In this document: piece after piece, positions 42,468 to 51,025 of the stretch
Layout of the letters: the number at the start of each line of letters is the position of its first letter
Position numbering within the stretch: position 1 is the stretch's first letter
Assembly (NCBI GenBank): GCA_024711345.1
Contig: JANJTA010000008.1
Span: forward strand, 59,470-123,469
DNA: 64,000 bases
Direction of reading: 5' to 3'
Source of the DNA: Rhodanobacter sp.
GTDB lineage: Bacteria; Pseudomonadota; Gammaproteobacteria; Xanthomonadales; Rhodanobacteraceae
The notes under the pieces: generated by a model
The model's database searches: none
The model's input: only the letters and a program-made list of their open reading frames with translations
What the model was told of the DNA's origin: nothing
Program-made: the position numbers and the translations under genes

Positions 42468-42902
42468 ATGTCCGCGCGCAGACTGTTCCGCCGCTTTGCC
42501 GAAGGCACCTCGCGTCAGGCCGGCAAGCCGATGGCCTTCATCCTGGCGGTCGCCCTGGTGGTGGCCTGGGCAGCCACGGGGCCGCTGTTCGGCTATGGCG
42601 ACACCTGGCAGCTGGTGATCAACACTTCCACCACGATCATCACCTTCCTGATGGTGTTTCTGATCCAGAGCAGCCAGAACCGCGACACCGCCGCGCTGCA
42701 GATCAAGCTGGACGAGTTGATCCGCACCAGCCAGGCGCACAACGCGCTGTTGAACCTGGAGGAACTGGATGAGGACGACCTGGATCGCATCCGCAAGCAT
42801 TACTGCAAGCTGGCGCACCAGGCCTACGGCAGCCTGTCCACGATCGAGCAGGAGATCAGGGACATGCACAACGACGAAGGCAAGGATGACCCGGTCAGGT
42901 GA
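42468..42902 (+). CDS. Low-affinity iron permease family membrane protein
   Basis: A 144-residue protein of the PF04120 family, named after a yeast low-affinity iron permease but functionally unproven in bacteria. It has two membrane segments (about 22-42 and 50-70), the family core STTIITFLMVFLIQSSQNRD, ALQIKLDELI and an acidic C-terminal region. I chose ATG 42468, with GGGAAA upstream, over an earlier GTG at 42408. Confidence 0.85.
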   Translation: MSARRLFRRFAEGTSRQAGKPMAFILAVALVVAWAATGPLFGYGDTWQLVINTSTTIITFLMVFLIQSSQNRDTAALQIKLDELIRTSQAHNALLNLEELDEDDLDRIRKHYCKLAHQAYGSLSTIEQEIRDMHNDEGKDDPVR

Positions 42903-42925
42903 ACCTGAGGTGCCTGGACGGACCC

Positions 42926-43543
42926 TCACGCGGCCACGGGTGTGGCCATCGACATGGAGCGCCGGTCGCGCGGCAGCCGGCTGACCAGGAACTCCATCTG
43001 GTCGGCCAGGATGTTGCGGTTGGAGAGGATCAGGTGCTCGACCCAGCTCGGCCGGTACGGCACCGCCAGCAGCGGCATGTCGGCTTCCTGCGGGGTGCGG
43101 TTGCTCTTCTTCAGGTTGCAGGCGAGGCAGGCGCTGACCACGTTCTCCCATTCGTCCTTGCCGCGCTTGGAGAGCGGCAGCACGTGGTCGCGGGTCAGCT
43201 CGGCGCGGGTGAAGTGGTCCCCGCAGTACAGGCAGATGTGGCGGTCGCGGGCGAACAGCGCGGTGTTGGTCAGCGCGGGCGCCGGGTCGATCGCGTGCTC
43301 GCGGCAGTGGCCGGTGCTGGCGATGATCGGGTGCAGGCGCAGCAGGCTCTGCGCGCCGAGCAGGCGGTTGTGGCCGCCATGCACGGTGAGGCAGGGGTCG
43401 CCCAGGGTCCAGGCAACGGCGTCACGGACATACAGGCAAACCGCCTCCTGCCAGCTGATCCAGTCGAGGATGCGGCCGGCGGCGTCCAGTGACAATACGC
43501 GGGTCGCATGGAGGTCGGCCCGACTTGGCACTTCCATCAGCAT
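42926..43543 (-). CDS. HNH endonuclease
   Basis: A 205-residue protein with a C-terminal half HNH domain: CLYCGDHFTRAELTRDHVLPLSKRG (about 105-130), then ENVVSACLACNLKKSNRTP. The paired CxxC motifs suggest a zinc-stabilised fold, and the His in DHVLP is the catalytic one. The N-terminal 90 residues are unassigned. Stand-alone HNH proteins of this kind are common in Xanthomonadales; the role could be DNA repair, restriction or other. AAGGAC precedes ATG 43543. Confidence 0.88.
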   Translation of the reverse strand: MLMEVPSRADLHATRVLSLDAAGRILDWISWQEAVCLYVRDAVAWTLGDPCLTVHGGHNRLLGAQSLLRLHPIIASTGHCREHAIDPAPALTNTALFARDRHICLYCGDHFTRAELTRDHVLPLSKRGKDEWENVVSACLACNLKKSNRTPQEADMPLLAVPYRPSWVEHLILSNRNILADQMEFLVSRLPRDRRSMSMATPVAA

Positions 43544-43784
43544 GTAAATCGTCCTTCAGCCAGGGGCGTCGAAAGAGCGTTTCGGCAATGCGGGAATGCT
43601 GGTCGGGGATCAGCATAGAACAATTCCATTGCAATTCGCATGCAAATCGGGCAGGGCGGCACGCGCGAGGCAGTCGCCGCGGTCGGCGGGCGCTGATATG
43701 ATCGCCAGTCAACACAGACCTGACGCCGGGTTTGGTAGGGGCGCCTGGTGGTGACCCGGCACGGCGTGGGCAGAGGTAGACAAC

Positions 43785-44567
43785 GTGGCTGAAGTTCTTT
43801 TCTACGAACAACCGGTACCGCTCAATCGCGTCGAGCACAAGGACCTGCGCATGAAGGCCGTGCCGAACGTGAAGTTCGCCATGAATGCGCACTCGGTGCC
43901 GTTGACCGGGGTGGAGTTCGGCATCGCCGCGCGCGACCTGCTGATCGTGTTCGCCGGCACCAGCGTCGCCGACGCCGGCCCGGTGGCCCTGCTCGGTCTG
44001 CGCCAGAACGAAAACCTGTATGTCGACGCCAACGGCCAGTGGGCGCCGGATACCTACGTTCCCGCCTTCGTGCGGCGCTATCCGTTCGTGCTGGCCGAGA
44101 AGCCGGCCGGGCAGGAAGGCGACGACTTCACCGTGTTCCTCGACGAACGCTACGAGGGGTTCAACACGAGCGAAGGCCAGCGCCTGTTCAAGGAAGACGG
44201 CACCGACAGCGAACTGCTGGCCAATGCGGTGGGTTTCCTCGGCGATTTCCAGCAGAACGTGGCGCGCACCAAGTTGTTCATGGAGCGGCTGAACCAGCAT
44301 GGGCTGCTGGAGCCGCGCACGGTGCAGCTGCAGAAGGAAGGCAAGGACGGCCAGCAGGGCAAGTCGATCAACCTCAACGGCATGTTCGTGGTCAACGAGG
44401 CCAAGCTGCGCGAACTGGACGAGAAGACCGCCCAGGAGTTCCTGCGCGAAGGCATGCTGGGCTGGATCTACGCACACCTGCTGTCGCTGACCAACATCGA
44501 CCGCCTGGCCCGCCGGCTGGACCAGCGCGAGCAGGCCGAGGCCGCCGCCGGCACGGTCGCGAACTGA
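43785..44567 (+). CDS. SapC family protein
   Basis: A 260-residue protein of the PF07277 SapC family, starting at GTG 43785 with AGAGGT upstream. Recognisable parts are the LYVDANGQWAPDTYVPAFVRRYPF segment and the C-terminal LNGMFVVNEAKLRELDE. The name derives from an S-layer secretion locus. In many proteobacteria such genes sit beside TonB receptors and tryptophan halogenases, but here it is alone. The function is not established. A clear terminator follows at 44593. Confidence 0.85.
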   Translation: MAEVLFYEQPVPLNRVEHKDLRMKAVPNVKFAMNAHSVPLTGVEFGIAARDLLIVFAGTSVADAGPVALLGLRQNENLYVDANGQWAPDTYVPAFVRRYPFVLAEKPAGQEGDDFTVFLDERYEGFNTSEGQRLFKEDGTDSELLANAVGFLGDFQQNVARTKLFMERLNQHGLLEPRTVQLQKEGKDGQQGKSINLNGMFVVNEAKLRELDEKTAQEFLREGMLGWIYAHLLSLTNIDRLARRLDQREQAEAAAGTVAN

Positions 44568-44592
44568 CCGTTCCGTTCCCGTTGTTCGCAAG

Positions 44593-44614
44593 GAAGCCGC
44601 CTGCGGGCGGCTTC
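44593..44614. terminator. Terminator between sapC-like gene and GNAT gene
   Basis: GAAGCCGCC (44593-44601) pairs with GGCGGCTTC (44606-44614) around TGCG, with TTTCG after it. It can serve both converging genes. Confidence 0.8.
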
Positions 44615-44628
44615 TTTCGTTGGTGGGC

Positions 44629-45105
44629 TCAGCGCACCGGCTTGGCCAGCCGCAGCAGGTCCGTCGCGTAGCCGCTGGCCTCGTACAGCGCGCGGGCGCG
44701 CGCGTTGCCGGGGAACACCGCCAGCGTCACCAGTTGGCAATGATGATCGCGCGCCCATGCCTCGGCGTGCGCCAGCAGCGCCTTGCCGACCCCGCGGTTC
44801 TCGTACGCTTGCGCCACCGCCATGTCGGACACGTGGCAGTTGCTGCGTCCGGTGAAAAAATCCGCAGTACGCTGCAGATGGATGAAGCCGGCCCGTTCGC
44901 CGTCGGCGTCCTCGGCCACGAACAGGTAGCTGTTCGCCGGCTGGTCGTCCAGGTGGCGCCGCAGGTCGTTGCGGATGCCTTCGACGCACTCGTGGCGGCG
45001 CCGCCACGGCGGCAGCGTGAAATCGGCGAAGCGCGGCGCCTGCGCCAGAATGAAGTCGTCGTCCTCTTCTTCGGCCAGACGGATCAGCAGGGGCACCTCG
45101 GTCAT
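44629..45105 (-). CDS. GNAT family N-acetyltransferase
   Basis: A 158-residue acetyltransferase. The core strand VSDMAVAQAYENRGVGKALLAHAEAWA (about 92-118) contains the acetyl-CoA pyrophosphate loop in the form ENRGVGKAL. The late motif GNARARALYEASGY (about 133) is typical of GNAT proteins acting on small molecules or N-termini. The substrate is unknown. Confidence 0.9.
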   Translation of the reverse strand: MTEVPLLIRLAEEEDDDFILAQAPRFADFTLPPWRRRHECVEGIRNDLRRHLDDQPANSYLFVAEDADGERAGFIHLQRTADFFTGRSNCHVSDMAVAQAYENRGVGKALLAHAEAWARDHHCQLVTLAVFPGNARARALYEASGYATDLLRLAKPVR

Positions 45106-45278
45106 GGGACTCGACTCGGCGGCTGGGTGACAGTGCCGTTTCTACACCTTGCCCGAGAACGGCGGTAGCCCTCGGCCAGCCGGAAACGGTCCGCCGCCGG
45201 GCCCGTGTATATTTTTGCGCGGCGCAGCCGTGCATCGGCCTCGCCCTGGCGAGCGGCATCCACGCAAGGAACCGGCCC

Positions 45279-46718
45279 ATGTCGACCACCCGTCGCATCC
45301 ATCTCCGGCCCGCCGGCGAGCCCGCGCTGGTGCAGGGCATGCGCGCCATTCACGACGACCTGAAACTGCCGTCGGCCTTCCCGCCGGAAGTCGAGGCCGC
45401 CGCGGCGCGGGCAGCCGCGAACCCGCGCTGGCCGGAGCTCGATCGCAGCGACATCGCGCTGGTCACCATCGACCCGGCCGGCGCGCTGGATCTGGACCAG
45501 GCGCTGCACGTGGAGCGCACCGCGGGCGGCTACCGGGTGCACTACGCGATTGCCGACGTCGCCGCCTTCGTCAGCGCCGGCGACCCGGTCGACCTGGAAG
45601 CGAACCGGCGCGGCGAGACGCTGTATGGCGCCGACGCGAAAATCCCGCTGCACCCGAAGGTGTTGTCCGAGGATGCCGCCTCGTTGCTGCCCGACCAGTT
45701 GCGGCCGGCGCTGCTGTGGACGATCGAGCTGGACCGGACCGGCGAGAGCGTGGCGGTCGACGTGCGGCGGGCGAAGGTCAGGTCGCGCGCGCGGCTCGAC
45801 TACGCTGGTGTGCAGCAGCGCATCGACGCCGGCGCCGCCGAACCGATGTGGACGGTGCTGCGCGAGATCGGCGAGCTGCGCCGGCAGCGCGAGTTCGACC
45901 GCGGCGGCGTCAGCCTGCCGCTGCCGGAGCAGGAGATCAGCGTGGTCGATGGCCGCTGGAAGCTGGCGTTCCGCGCGCGTTTGCCGATCGAGGACTGGAA
46001 CGAACAGCTCTCGCTGCTGGTCGGCATGGCCGCCGCGGGCCTGATGGTGCAGGCGAGGGTGGGCGTGCTGCGCACCCTGCCGCCGCCCGACCCGCGCGCC
46101 ATCGAGCGCCTGCGCGTCACCGCGCGGGTGCTGCGCATCGCCTGGCCGAGCGGGCTGGATTACCCGGGCTTCATCCGTTCGCTGGATCCGTCCAACGACG
46201 TCCACGTGGCGATGCTCACCGCCTGCACCACGGTGCTGCGCGGCGCCGGCTACGCGGCGTTCGACGGCACGTTGCCGGCGCAGTCGCTGCACTCGGCGCT
46301 GGCCGCGCAATATACCCACGCCACCGCGCCGCTGCGCCGGCTGGTCGATCGTTACACCGGCGAGGTCTGCCTGGCGCTGTGCGCCAAACAGCCGGTGCCG
46401 ACGTGGGCGCTGACCGCGTTGCCGGGCTTGCCGGCCACCATGCAGGCTTCCGGCCATCGGGCGAACCAGTACGAGAATGCCGTGCTCAGTCTGGCCGAAG
46501 CCGTGGCGCTGGCGCCGCGCCTGGGCGAGGTCTTCGACGGCGCCATCGTCGAGGTGGCCCGCGACGATCCGGCCAGGGGCGTGGTGATCGTGCGCGATCC
46601 GGCGGTGGAGGCCGGCGTCACCGGCGGTCGCTCCCTTCCGCTCGGCGCCGACGTCAAGGTGAGCCTGGTGGAGGCCGACCCGCTGCGGCGGGTGACCCGC
46701 TTCGAACTGGCAGGGTGA
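45279..46718 (+). CDS. RNB-domain exoribonuclease, compact form
   Basis: A 479-residue RNase II/R-type protein. The catalytic aspartate cluster is seen as TIDPAGALDLDQALH (about 62-76), followed by the RNB core and a late conserved AQYTHATAPLRRLVDRY (about 345). It lacks the N-terminal cold-shock domains of RNase R and RNase II; only a short C-terminal OB-like tail remains. It probably degrades RNA 3' to 5', but the reduced architecture may change substrate preference. AAGGA precedes ATG 45279. Confidence 0.9.
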   Translation: MSTTRRIHLRPAGEPALVQGMRAIHDDLKLPSAFPPEVEAAAARAAANPRWPELDRSDIALVTIDPAGALDLDQALHVERTAGGYRVHYAIADVAAFVSAGDPVDLEANRRGETLYGADAKIPLHPKVLSEDAASLLPDQLRPALLWTIELDRTGESVAVDVRRAKVRSRARLDYAGVQQRIDAGAAEPMWTVLREIGELRRQREFDRGGVSLPLPEQEISVVDGRWKLAFRARLPIEDWNEQLSLLVGMAAAGLMVQARVGVLRTLPPPDPRAIERLRVTARVLRIAWPSGLDYPGFIRSLDPSNDVHVAMLTACTTVLRGAGYAAFDGTLPAQSLHSALAAQYTHATAPLRRLVDRYTGEVCLALCAKQPVPTWALTALPGLPATMQASGHRANQYENAVLSLAEAVALAPRLGEVFDGAIVEVARDDPARGVVIVRDPAVEAGVTGGRSLPLGADVKVSLVEADPLRRVTRFELAG

Positions 46719-46795
46719 GGCTGCGGGTGTCGACGCGGTGACTACAATCGCTGCACCGCCCGGCCGCAGCACGGCCGTCGATGGAGCAATGCCGA

Positions 46796-46813
46796 TGAGC
46801 GCACCTCGATGAG
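46796..46813 (+). promoter_or_regulatory. Tiny leader frame overlapping the lipoprotein hydrolase start
   Basis: A frame starting at the ATG at 46796, or at an in-frame ATG two codons earlier (GGAGCA just upstream), encodes only MPMSAPR or MSAPR. Its TGA overlaps the ATG at 46809. The main gene has no good ribosome site of its own, so termination-reinitiation coupling is possible. This is weak, sequence-only evidence. Confidence 0.3.
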
Positions 46814-48713
46814 CATCGCCAACCGCAGCCGGGTCCTGCGCGGCGTGGCCGTCATCGGACTGCTCGGGCTCAACGCCTGCGCGATGGTCGGGGTGAGCCA
46901 GGTCGGCACCCCCGACGCGGTCAACCAGCGGCGCGCCGACGTGATCGGCGCCAATCGGCTGAGCGACCGCACCGTGCAGTCGCTCAACGTGGTGGCGCTG
47001 ACGACCGACAGCTGCGAGCGCGCCTTCGCTGCCTGCATGGACACCATCAGCCGCTCGGCGGGGTTGACCGACGAGCAGCGCCTCTCGGCGCTGGCCGAGT
47101 TGTGGCTGGGCCGGGCGCTGAAGGCGGAGCGGCCGCGGCGCGGCCAGCCGATGGATGAGGCGACGCTGGATGCGTTCCTGCAATCGGCCCGCGATGCCTA
47201 CGCCTACCTCTTCTACACCGCGCGTGCGCCGGCCGAGCGCGCGTTCGAGTGGCGCCAGATGCAGGTGATCGGGTTCTACAACCTGGCCGTACAGCGCGTG
47301 ATGAGCCGCCTGTTCCGGGAGTTGCCGCGGCTGGATCCCCACTGGACCCGCGCCACGCTGGCCGGCTGGAGCGTGCTGCGCCCGCAGAGCGACGTGTACC
47401 TGGCCGGTGGTGCGCGTGTGCCGGTGGAGCTGATTCCTGCGGCGAACTTGCGCTTCGATGGCCTGCGCAACACCTACCGGCGCGATGGTTTCGGCTCCGA
47501 CTTCGTGGCCGTGGCGCCGGCGGAGAAGGCCGATGCCGGGGTGCCATGGCGCGAACCGGGCTACGTGCCGATGACCGGTGCGCTGGTGTTCGACGGCAAC
47601 ACGCTGGATGAAGTGCTGGCGACGCGGCAGGTGCGTCCGCTGGTGCGCGATCCGTACCACGACGACACCATCACGGTGGGCGGACGGGTGGTGCCGCTGG
47701 GCGCGAACTTCACCGCACCTTACGGCGTGTGGCTGGCGCGCTCCGGCTTCGCGCGCCAGTCGATCCGCTCGCTGCTCGGCCGCGAGGGCGGCATCGAGAC
47801 GCCGCGTGTGCTGCTGATGCAGCCCTACGATCCCGACCGGCTCACCGTGGTGATGCTGCACGGCCTGGCCAGCAGCCCGGAGGCGTGGATCAACGTGGCC
47901 AACGAGGTGATGGGCGACGAGGAGCTGCGCCGCAACTTTCAGGTGTGGGAGGTCTACTATCCCACCAACCTGCCGGTGGCGGTGAACCTGGCCAAGATCC
48001 GCAAGGCGCTGGACGCCACCCTGCAGCACTACGACCCGTCCGGCCAGGCCCGCGCCTCGCGCGACATGGTGCTGATCGGCCACAGCATGGGCGGGGTGAT
48101 CGCGCGCTTGCTGGTGTCCTCGAGCGACGACCGGCTGTGGGGCGTGATCCCGACGCGCGCCAACCTGTCGGCGAAGAAGCGGCAGCGGCTGCAGCAGCGG
48201 CTGGCGCCCTACCTGCAGTTCAGCCCGATGCCGCAGGTGACCCGCGCGGTGTTCCTGGCCACGCCGCATCGCGGCACGCCGTACGCGCAGCACCGCCTGG
48301 CGCGCTGGATCGGCAACCTGATCCGGCTGCCGGTGGCCGTGCTGAAGGAAATGGCCGACGTCGGCGACCTGCTGAAATCCGGCGAATCGGACGAATCGGG
48401 CCAGGCTGCGCCGCTGTACATGCCCAACAGCATCGACAACCTCAGCGACGCCTCCCCGTTCATCGCTGCGGCCGCCGATCTGCCGATCTCGCCGCACGTG
48501 CACTACCACACCATCGTCGGCGTCTACAAATCGAAGGGGTCGCTGCAGGACAGCAACGACGGCGTGGTGCCGTACGCGAGCGCGCACCTGGACGGCGCCG
48601 ATTCGGAGCTGGCGATTCCGTCCTGGCACAGCGTGCAGGAAACGCCGGCGGCGATCCTGGAATTGCGCCGCATCCTGCGCCTGCAGCTGACGGCAAGCGG
48701 GGCGCCGCAATGA
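46809..48713 (+). CDS. Lipoprotein alpha/beta hydrolase (lipase-like)
   Basis: A 634-residue predicted lipoprotein with lipobox LLGLNAC (Cys about 24). The N-terminal 340 residues are unassigned. The C-terminal half is an alpha/beta hydrolase: VVMLHGLASSPEAW (about 353), nucleophile elbow GHSMGG (about 425) and FLATPHRGTPYA (about 485), with a late His near 605. It resembles esterases/lipases that act on the cell surface or in the periplasm. The substrate is unknown. The start coincides with the stop of a tiny leader frame. Confidence 0.86.
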   Translation: MSIANRSRVLRGVAVIGLLGLNACAMVGVSQVGTPDAVNQRRADVIGANRLSDRTVQSLNVVALTTDSCERAFAACMDTISRSAGLTDEQRLSALAELWLGRALKAERPRRGQPMDEATLDAFLQSARDAYAYLFYTARAPAERAFEWRQMQVIGFYNLAVQRVMSRLFRELPRLDPHWTRATLAGWSVLRPQSDVYLAGGARVPVELIPAANLRFDGLRNTYRRDGFGSDFVAVAPAEKADAGVPWREPGYVPMTGALVFDGNTLDEVLATRQVRPLVRDPYHDDTITVGGRVVPLGANFTAPYGVWLARSGFARQSIRSLLGREGGIETPRVLLMQPYDPDRLTVVMLHGLASSPEAWINVANEVMGDEELRRNFQVWEVYYPTNLPVAVNLAKIRKALDATLQHYDPSGQARASRDMVLIGHSMGGVIARLLVSSSDDRLWGVIPTRANLSAKKRQRLQQRLAPYLQFSPMPQVTRAVFLATPHRGTPYAQHRLARWIGNLIRLPVAVLKEMADVGDLLKSGESDESGQAAPLYMPNSIDNLSDASPFIAAAADLPISPHVHYHTIVGVYKSKGSLQDSNDGVVPYASAHLDGADSELAIPSWHSVQETPAAILELRRILRLQLTASGAPQ

Positions 48714-48764
48714 TGGGGAGCCAGTGCCAGTGGCAGTTGGCAAGCCTGTTGCTTGACCTGGCGC

Positions 48765-49028
48765 ATGAACGATCTTGCCTACGACATCTCCCATCTGCTC
48801 GACGCCGAGTCGGCCCAGCCCGCGCTGGCGTCGCGGGCGCCGGCAAAGTCCACGCCTGCCGCGGCGCCAGCGACCGGCACCGTCGATGCGCAGGAGGCGC
48901 TGGCGCGGGAACTGCTGCAGCTGGCGGAGGCCCACGACGAGCTGATCCGCCAGTATCTTGACTCCAGCGGCGCCACTTTCCAGGCGGCCCCCGGCGGCAG
49001 CCCGCTGCCGTTGCCGAAGAAAAACTGA
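48765..49028 (+). CDS. Small hypothetical protein
   Basis: An 87-residue frame beginning MNDLAYDISHLLDAESAQPA, with an Ala/Pro-rich middle, a short acidic helix (AQEALARELLQLAEAHDELI) and a basic end (PLPKKN). It lies 50 bases after the lipoprotein hydrolase on the same strand. Codon use fits the host, but no strong ribosome site is visible, so existence is only probable. Confidence 0.5.
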   Translation: MNDLAYDISHLLDAESAQPALASRAPAKSTPAAAPATGTVDAQEALARELLQLAEAHDELIRQYLDSSGATFQAAPGGSPLPLPKKN

Positions 49029-49076
49029 CGCGTTTCGGCACCGGCCCGACGCGCGCCGGCGGCCGCCGCGTAGCCG

Positions 49077-49850
49077 CTACTTCACCGATCTCGCCAGCCG
49101 GTACCTGAGGTACTGGCCCAGCGTGGGGTGATACCAGAGCCTGGAGGGGCCCACGCCATCGCGGCGGGCGAGGCCACCGTCGACCACGTCGCGCAGGGCC
49201 TGCTTCATCAGCGGGATGGCGGCGGCCAGCTGGTGCAGCGGATAGGTATTGAAACCATCGCTGGCCTCGACCGCGATCCGCTGCTGGTACAGCACGCCGC
49301 CGGTGTCCACCCCGGTATCCACCAGGTGCACGGTGACGCCGCAGTTCTCGGCGTCGCCCTGCACCAGCGCCCAATAGCCGCCGTGCACGCCGCGGTAGCG
49401 CGGGGTGATGCCGACGTGGGTATTGATGAAGGGGCGGTCGATGCATTCGATCACTGCGCGGGAAATGATGCGCGTGCCGTTCACCACCACCGCGTCGAGC
49501 TCGAGTCCGGCGAGCAGCCGCCGCACCGCCGCCGTGTTGACGCTGCGCACGCGGTGGACGATGGCGGCCGGCGGCAGCTCCGCGCGCAGCCCGTAGCGCC
49601 GGATCAGCTCGTCGATGCGCCGGCGCTGCAAGCGCGCCAGCAACCGGTTGAACGCGATGAAGGCCAGCTGGCCGGCCACCGTGCGCCAGCCCAGCTGGCG
49701 CAGGCGGTACCGGATCATGCCGCGTGCCGACGGCTTGCCTTCCACCACCACGGCGAGCACCTCGGCCTCGCCGGCCAGCGCGTTGTACATGAACCAGGAC
49801 GACGGCCCGTCGCCGCACAGCATGGCGATGCGCGGGCGCCGCCCGCTCAT
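49077..49850 (-). CDS. Formyltransferase-fold protein
   Basis: A 257-residue protein with a formyl-transferase catalytic core: PFINTHVGITPRYRGVHGGYW (about 140-160) and CGVTVHLVDTGVDTGGVLYQQ (about 170-190). The Asn-His-Asp triad of methionyl-tRNA and sugar N-formyltransferases is in place. The first 110 residues are diverged (IAMLCGDGPSSWFMYNAL). Its start overlaps the stop of a polysaccharide deacetylase gene (ATGA), so an amino-sugar formylation or related surface-glycan role is likely. It is too short to be a full Fmt. Confidence 0.82.
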   Translation of the reverse strand: MSGRRPRIAMLCGDGPSSWFMYNALAGEAEVLAVVVEGKPSARGMIRYRLRQLGWRTVAGQLAFIAFNRLLARLQRRRIDELIRRYGLRAELPPAAIVHRVRSVNTAAVRRLLAGLELDAVVVNGTRIISRAVIECIDRPFINTHVGITPRYRGVHGGYWALVQGDAENCGVTVHLVDTGVDTGGVLYQQRIAVEASDGFNTYPLHQLAAAIPLMKQALRDVVDGGLARRDGVGPSRLWYHPTLGQYLRYRLARSVK

Positions 49851-50818
49851 CGCGCCGCCAGCGCGTCGGCCAGCTCGGCCATGCCCAGCGAGCGCATGCC
49901 GTGGGCGCGGCGCAGGCGCTCGAATTCGTCGATCACCTGTTCCAGGAAGCGCATGTTCTGGTCGGTGTCGACGCCGAAATTGTGCGGGTGCCACCACAGG
50001 TGGAAGATTTCCTGCCGCCGGGCGGCATGGCGCATGGCGCGCCTGATCCGGCGCAGGCGCAGGCCGTCCAGCCAGGCCAGGCGCCGGTCGTAGGGGCGCA
50101 GGAAGCGGCTGGCGGGAAAGTTGAACGGCGGCTCGCCGGCGCAGCTTTCCAGCGGGTAGGTGTGATGGCCGCTGAGGTCGAGGTAGCTGTCCAGCAGGCG
50201 GCCCATCCGGCGCACGGCGTTCTGCCCGACGTGGCCGGTGGCGGCGTACAGCCAGCCGTGCTCGTTGCCGCGGTAGGCGACGATGCCGTGCTCGGCCAGG
50301 ATCGCCAGATAGTCGGGGTGCCACTGGTTGCGCGGAAACACCAGGCTGCGCGGAGCGAGGCCACGCGCTGCGGCGATGCGCGTGGCGGCGGCGAGGTCGG
50401 CGCTGAACGTGGCGGCCGTCTGCCCGGCTTCGCGGCAGTAGTAATGCGAGTAGGTGTGGGTCGCGATCTCCTGGTGCGGCGTGGCGGCGATCCGGTCGAT
50501 CAGCGCGGGGGCGAAGTGGTAGCGCTCGGCGATGTCGTGAGTCTGTTCCAGGTAGCGGTACGGGCACAGCGCACGGTTGGTGTAGCCGGGCCGCTCGCGC
50601 GGCGCGGCGGCGAGCGCCTCGGCGCGGTCATGGCAGAACAGGAAACCCACCGCCGCCCAGGTGGCGTGGATGCGATGCTGCTCGAACAGCTCGAGCATGC
50701 GGGGAATGGCCTGCTGCACCCCTTCCAGGTTGTCGCGATAGGCGTCGAGGCTGCGCGTGTCGCGCACGCCCCAGTAGAGCTCGAAGTCGATGGATATCGT
50801 GAATGCGCCGGTGTTCAT
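49847..50818 (-). CDS. Polysaccharide deacetylase family protein
   Basis: A 323-residue carbohydrate esterase 4-type protein. It starts FTISIDFELYWGVRD, where DFE resembles the metal-binding and catalytic Asp motif. It has a His motif at EIATHTYSHYYCREAG (about 117, TH-x3-H) and a late FHLWWHPHNFG (about 270). It has no signal peptide, so it probably acts on a cytoplasmic or lipid-linked sugar. It is translationally coupled with the downstream formyltransferase. Confidence 0.88.
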   Translation of the reverse strand: MNTGAFTISIDFELYWGVRDTRSLDAYRDNLEGVQQAIPRMLELFEQHRIHATWAAVGFLFCHDRAEALAAAPRERPGYTNRALCPYRYLEQTHDIAERYHFAPALIDRIAATPHQEIATHTYSHYYCREAGQTAATFSADLAAATRIAAARGLAPRSLVFPRNQWHPDYLAILAEHGIVAYRGNEHGWLYAATGHVGQNAVRRMGRLLDSYLDLSGHHTYPLESCAGEPPFNFPASRFLRPYDRRLAWLDGLRLRRIRRAMRHAARRQEIFHLWWHPHNFGVDTDQNMRFLEQVIDEFERLRRAHGMRSLGMAELADALAAR

Positions 50819-50972
50819 GCCGTGCCCAGCCTGCTTTCCACGAACCCGAGCCTATCAGTTCGGTGTGAACGCCACCGTCACCCGGGAAGCCACCGCCCCG
50901 GTGGGCGGCGAAGGCAGCACCGTGGCGGGATTCCTGCCGGCTGCGAGGCGCCCGTTGCGCCAGCCGGCCAAG

Positions 50973-51005
50973 CCGGAAAAGCCCGGGTCGACCGGGCTTT
51001 TCCGG
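50973..51005 (-). terminator. Terminator after the acyl-CoA dehydrogenase
   Basis: CCGGAAAAGCCCGG (50973-50986) and CCGGGCTTTTCCGG (50992-51005) are perfect inverted arms around five bases. It begins 21 bases past the stop of the acyl-CoA dehydrogenase gene on the minus strand. T-rich tails are absent but the stem itself contains a TTTT tract. Confidence 0.65.
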
Positions 51006-51025
51006 GGCGATGCGCCGCGTGGTGC

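Noticed and set aside
45102..48935. Minus-strand open frame of about 1280 codons spanning two plus-strand genes
   Set aside because: It crosses the RNB and lipoprotein hydrolase genes and their gap, with His/Arg/Gln-rich shadow composition.
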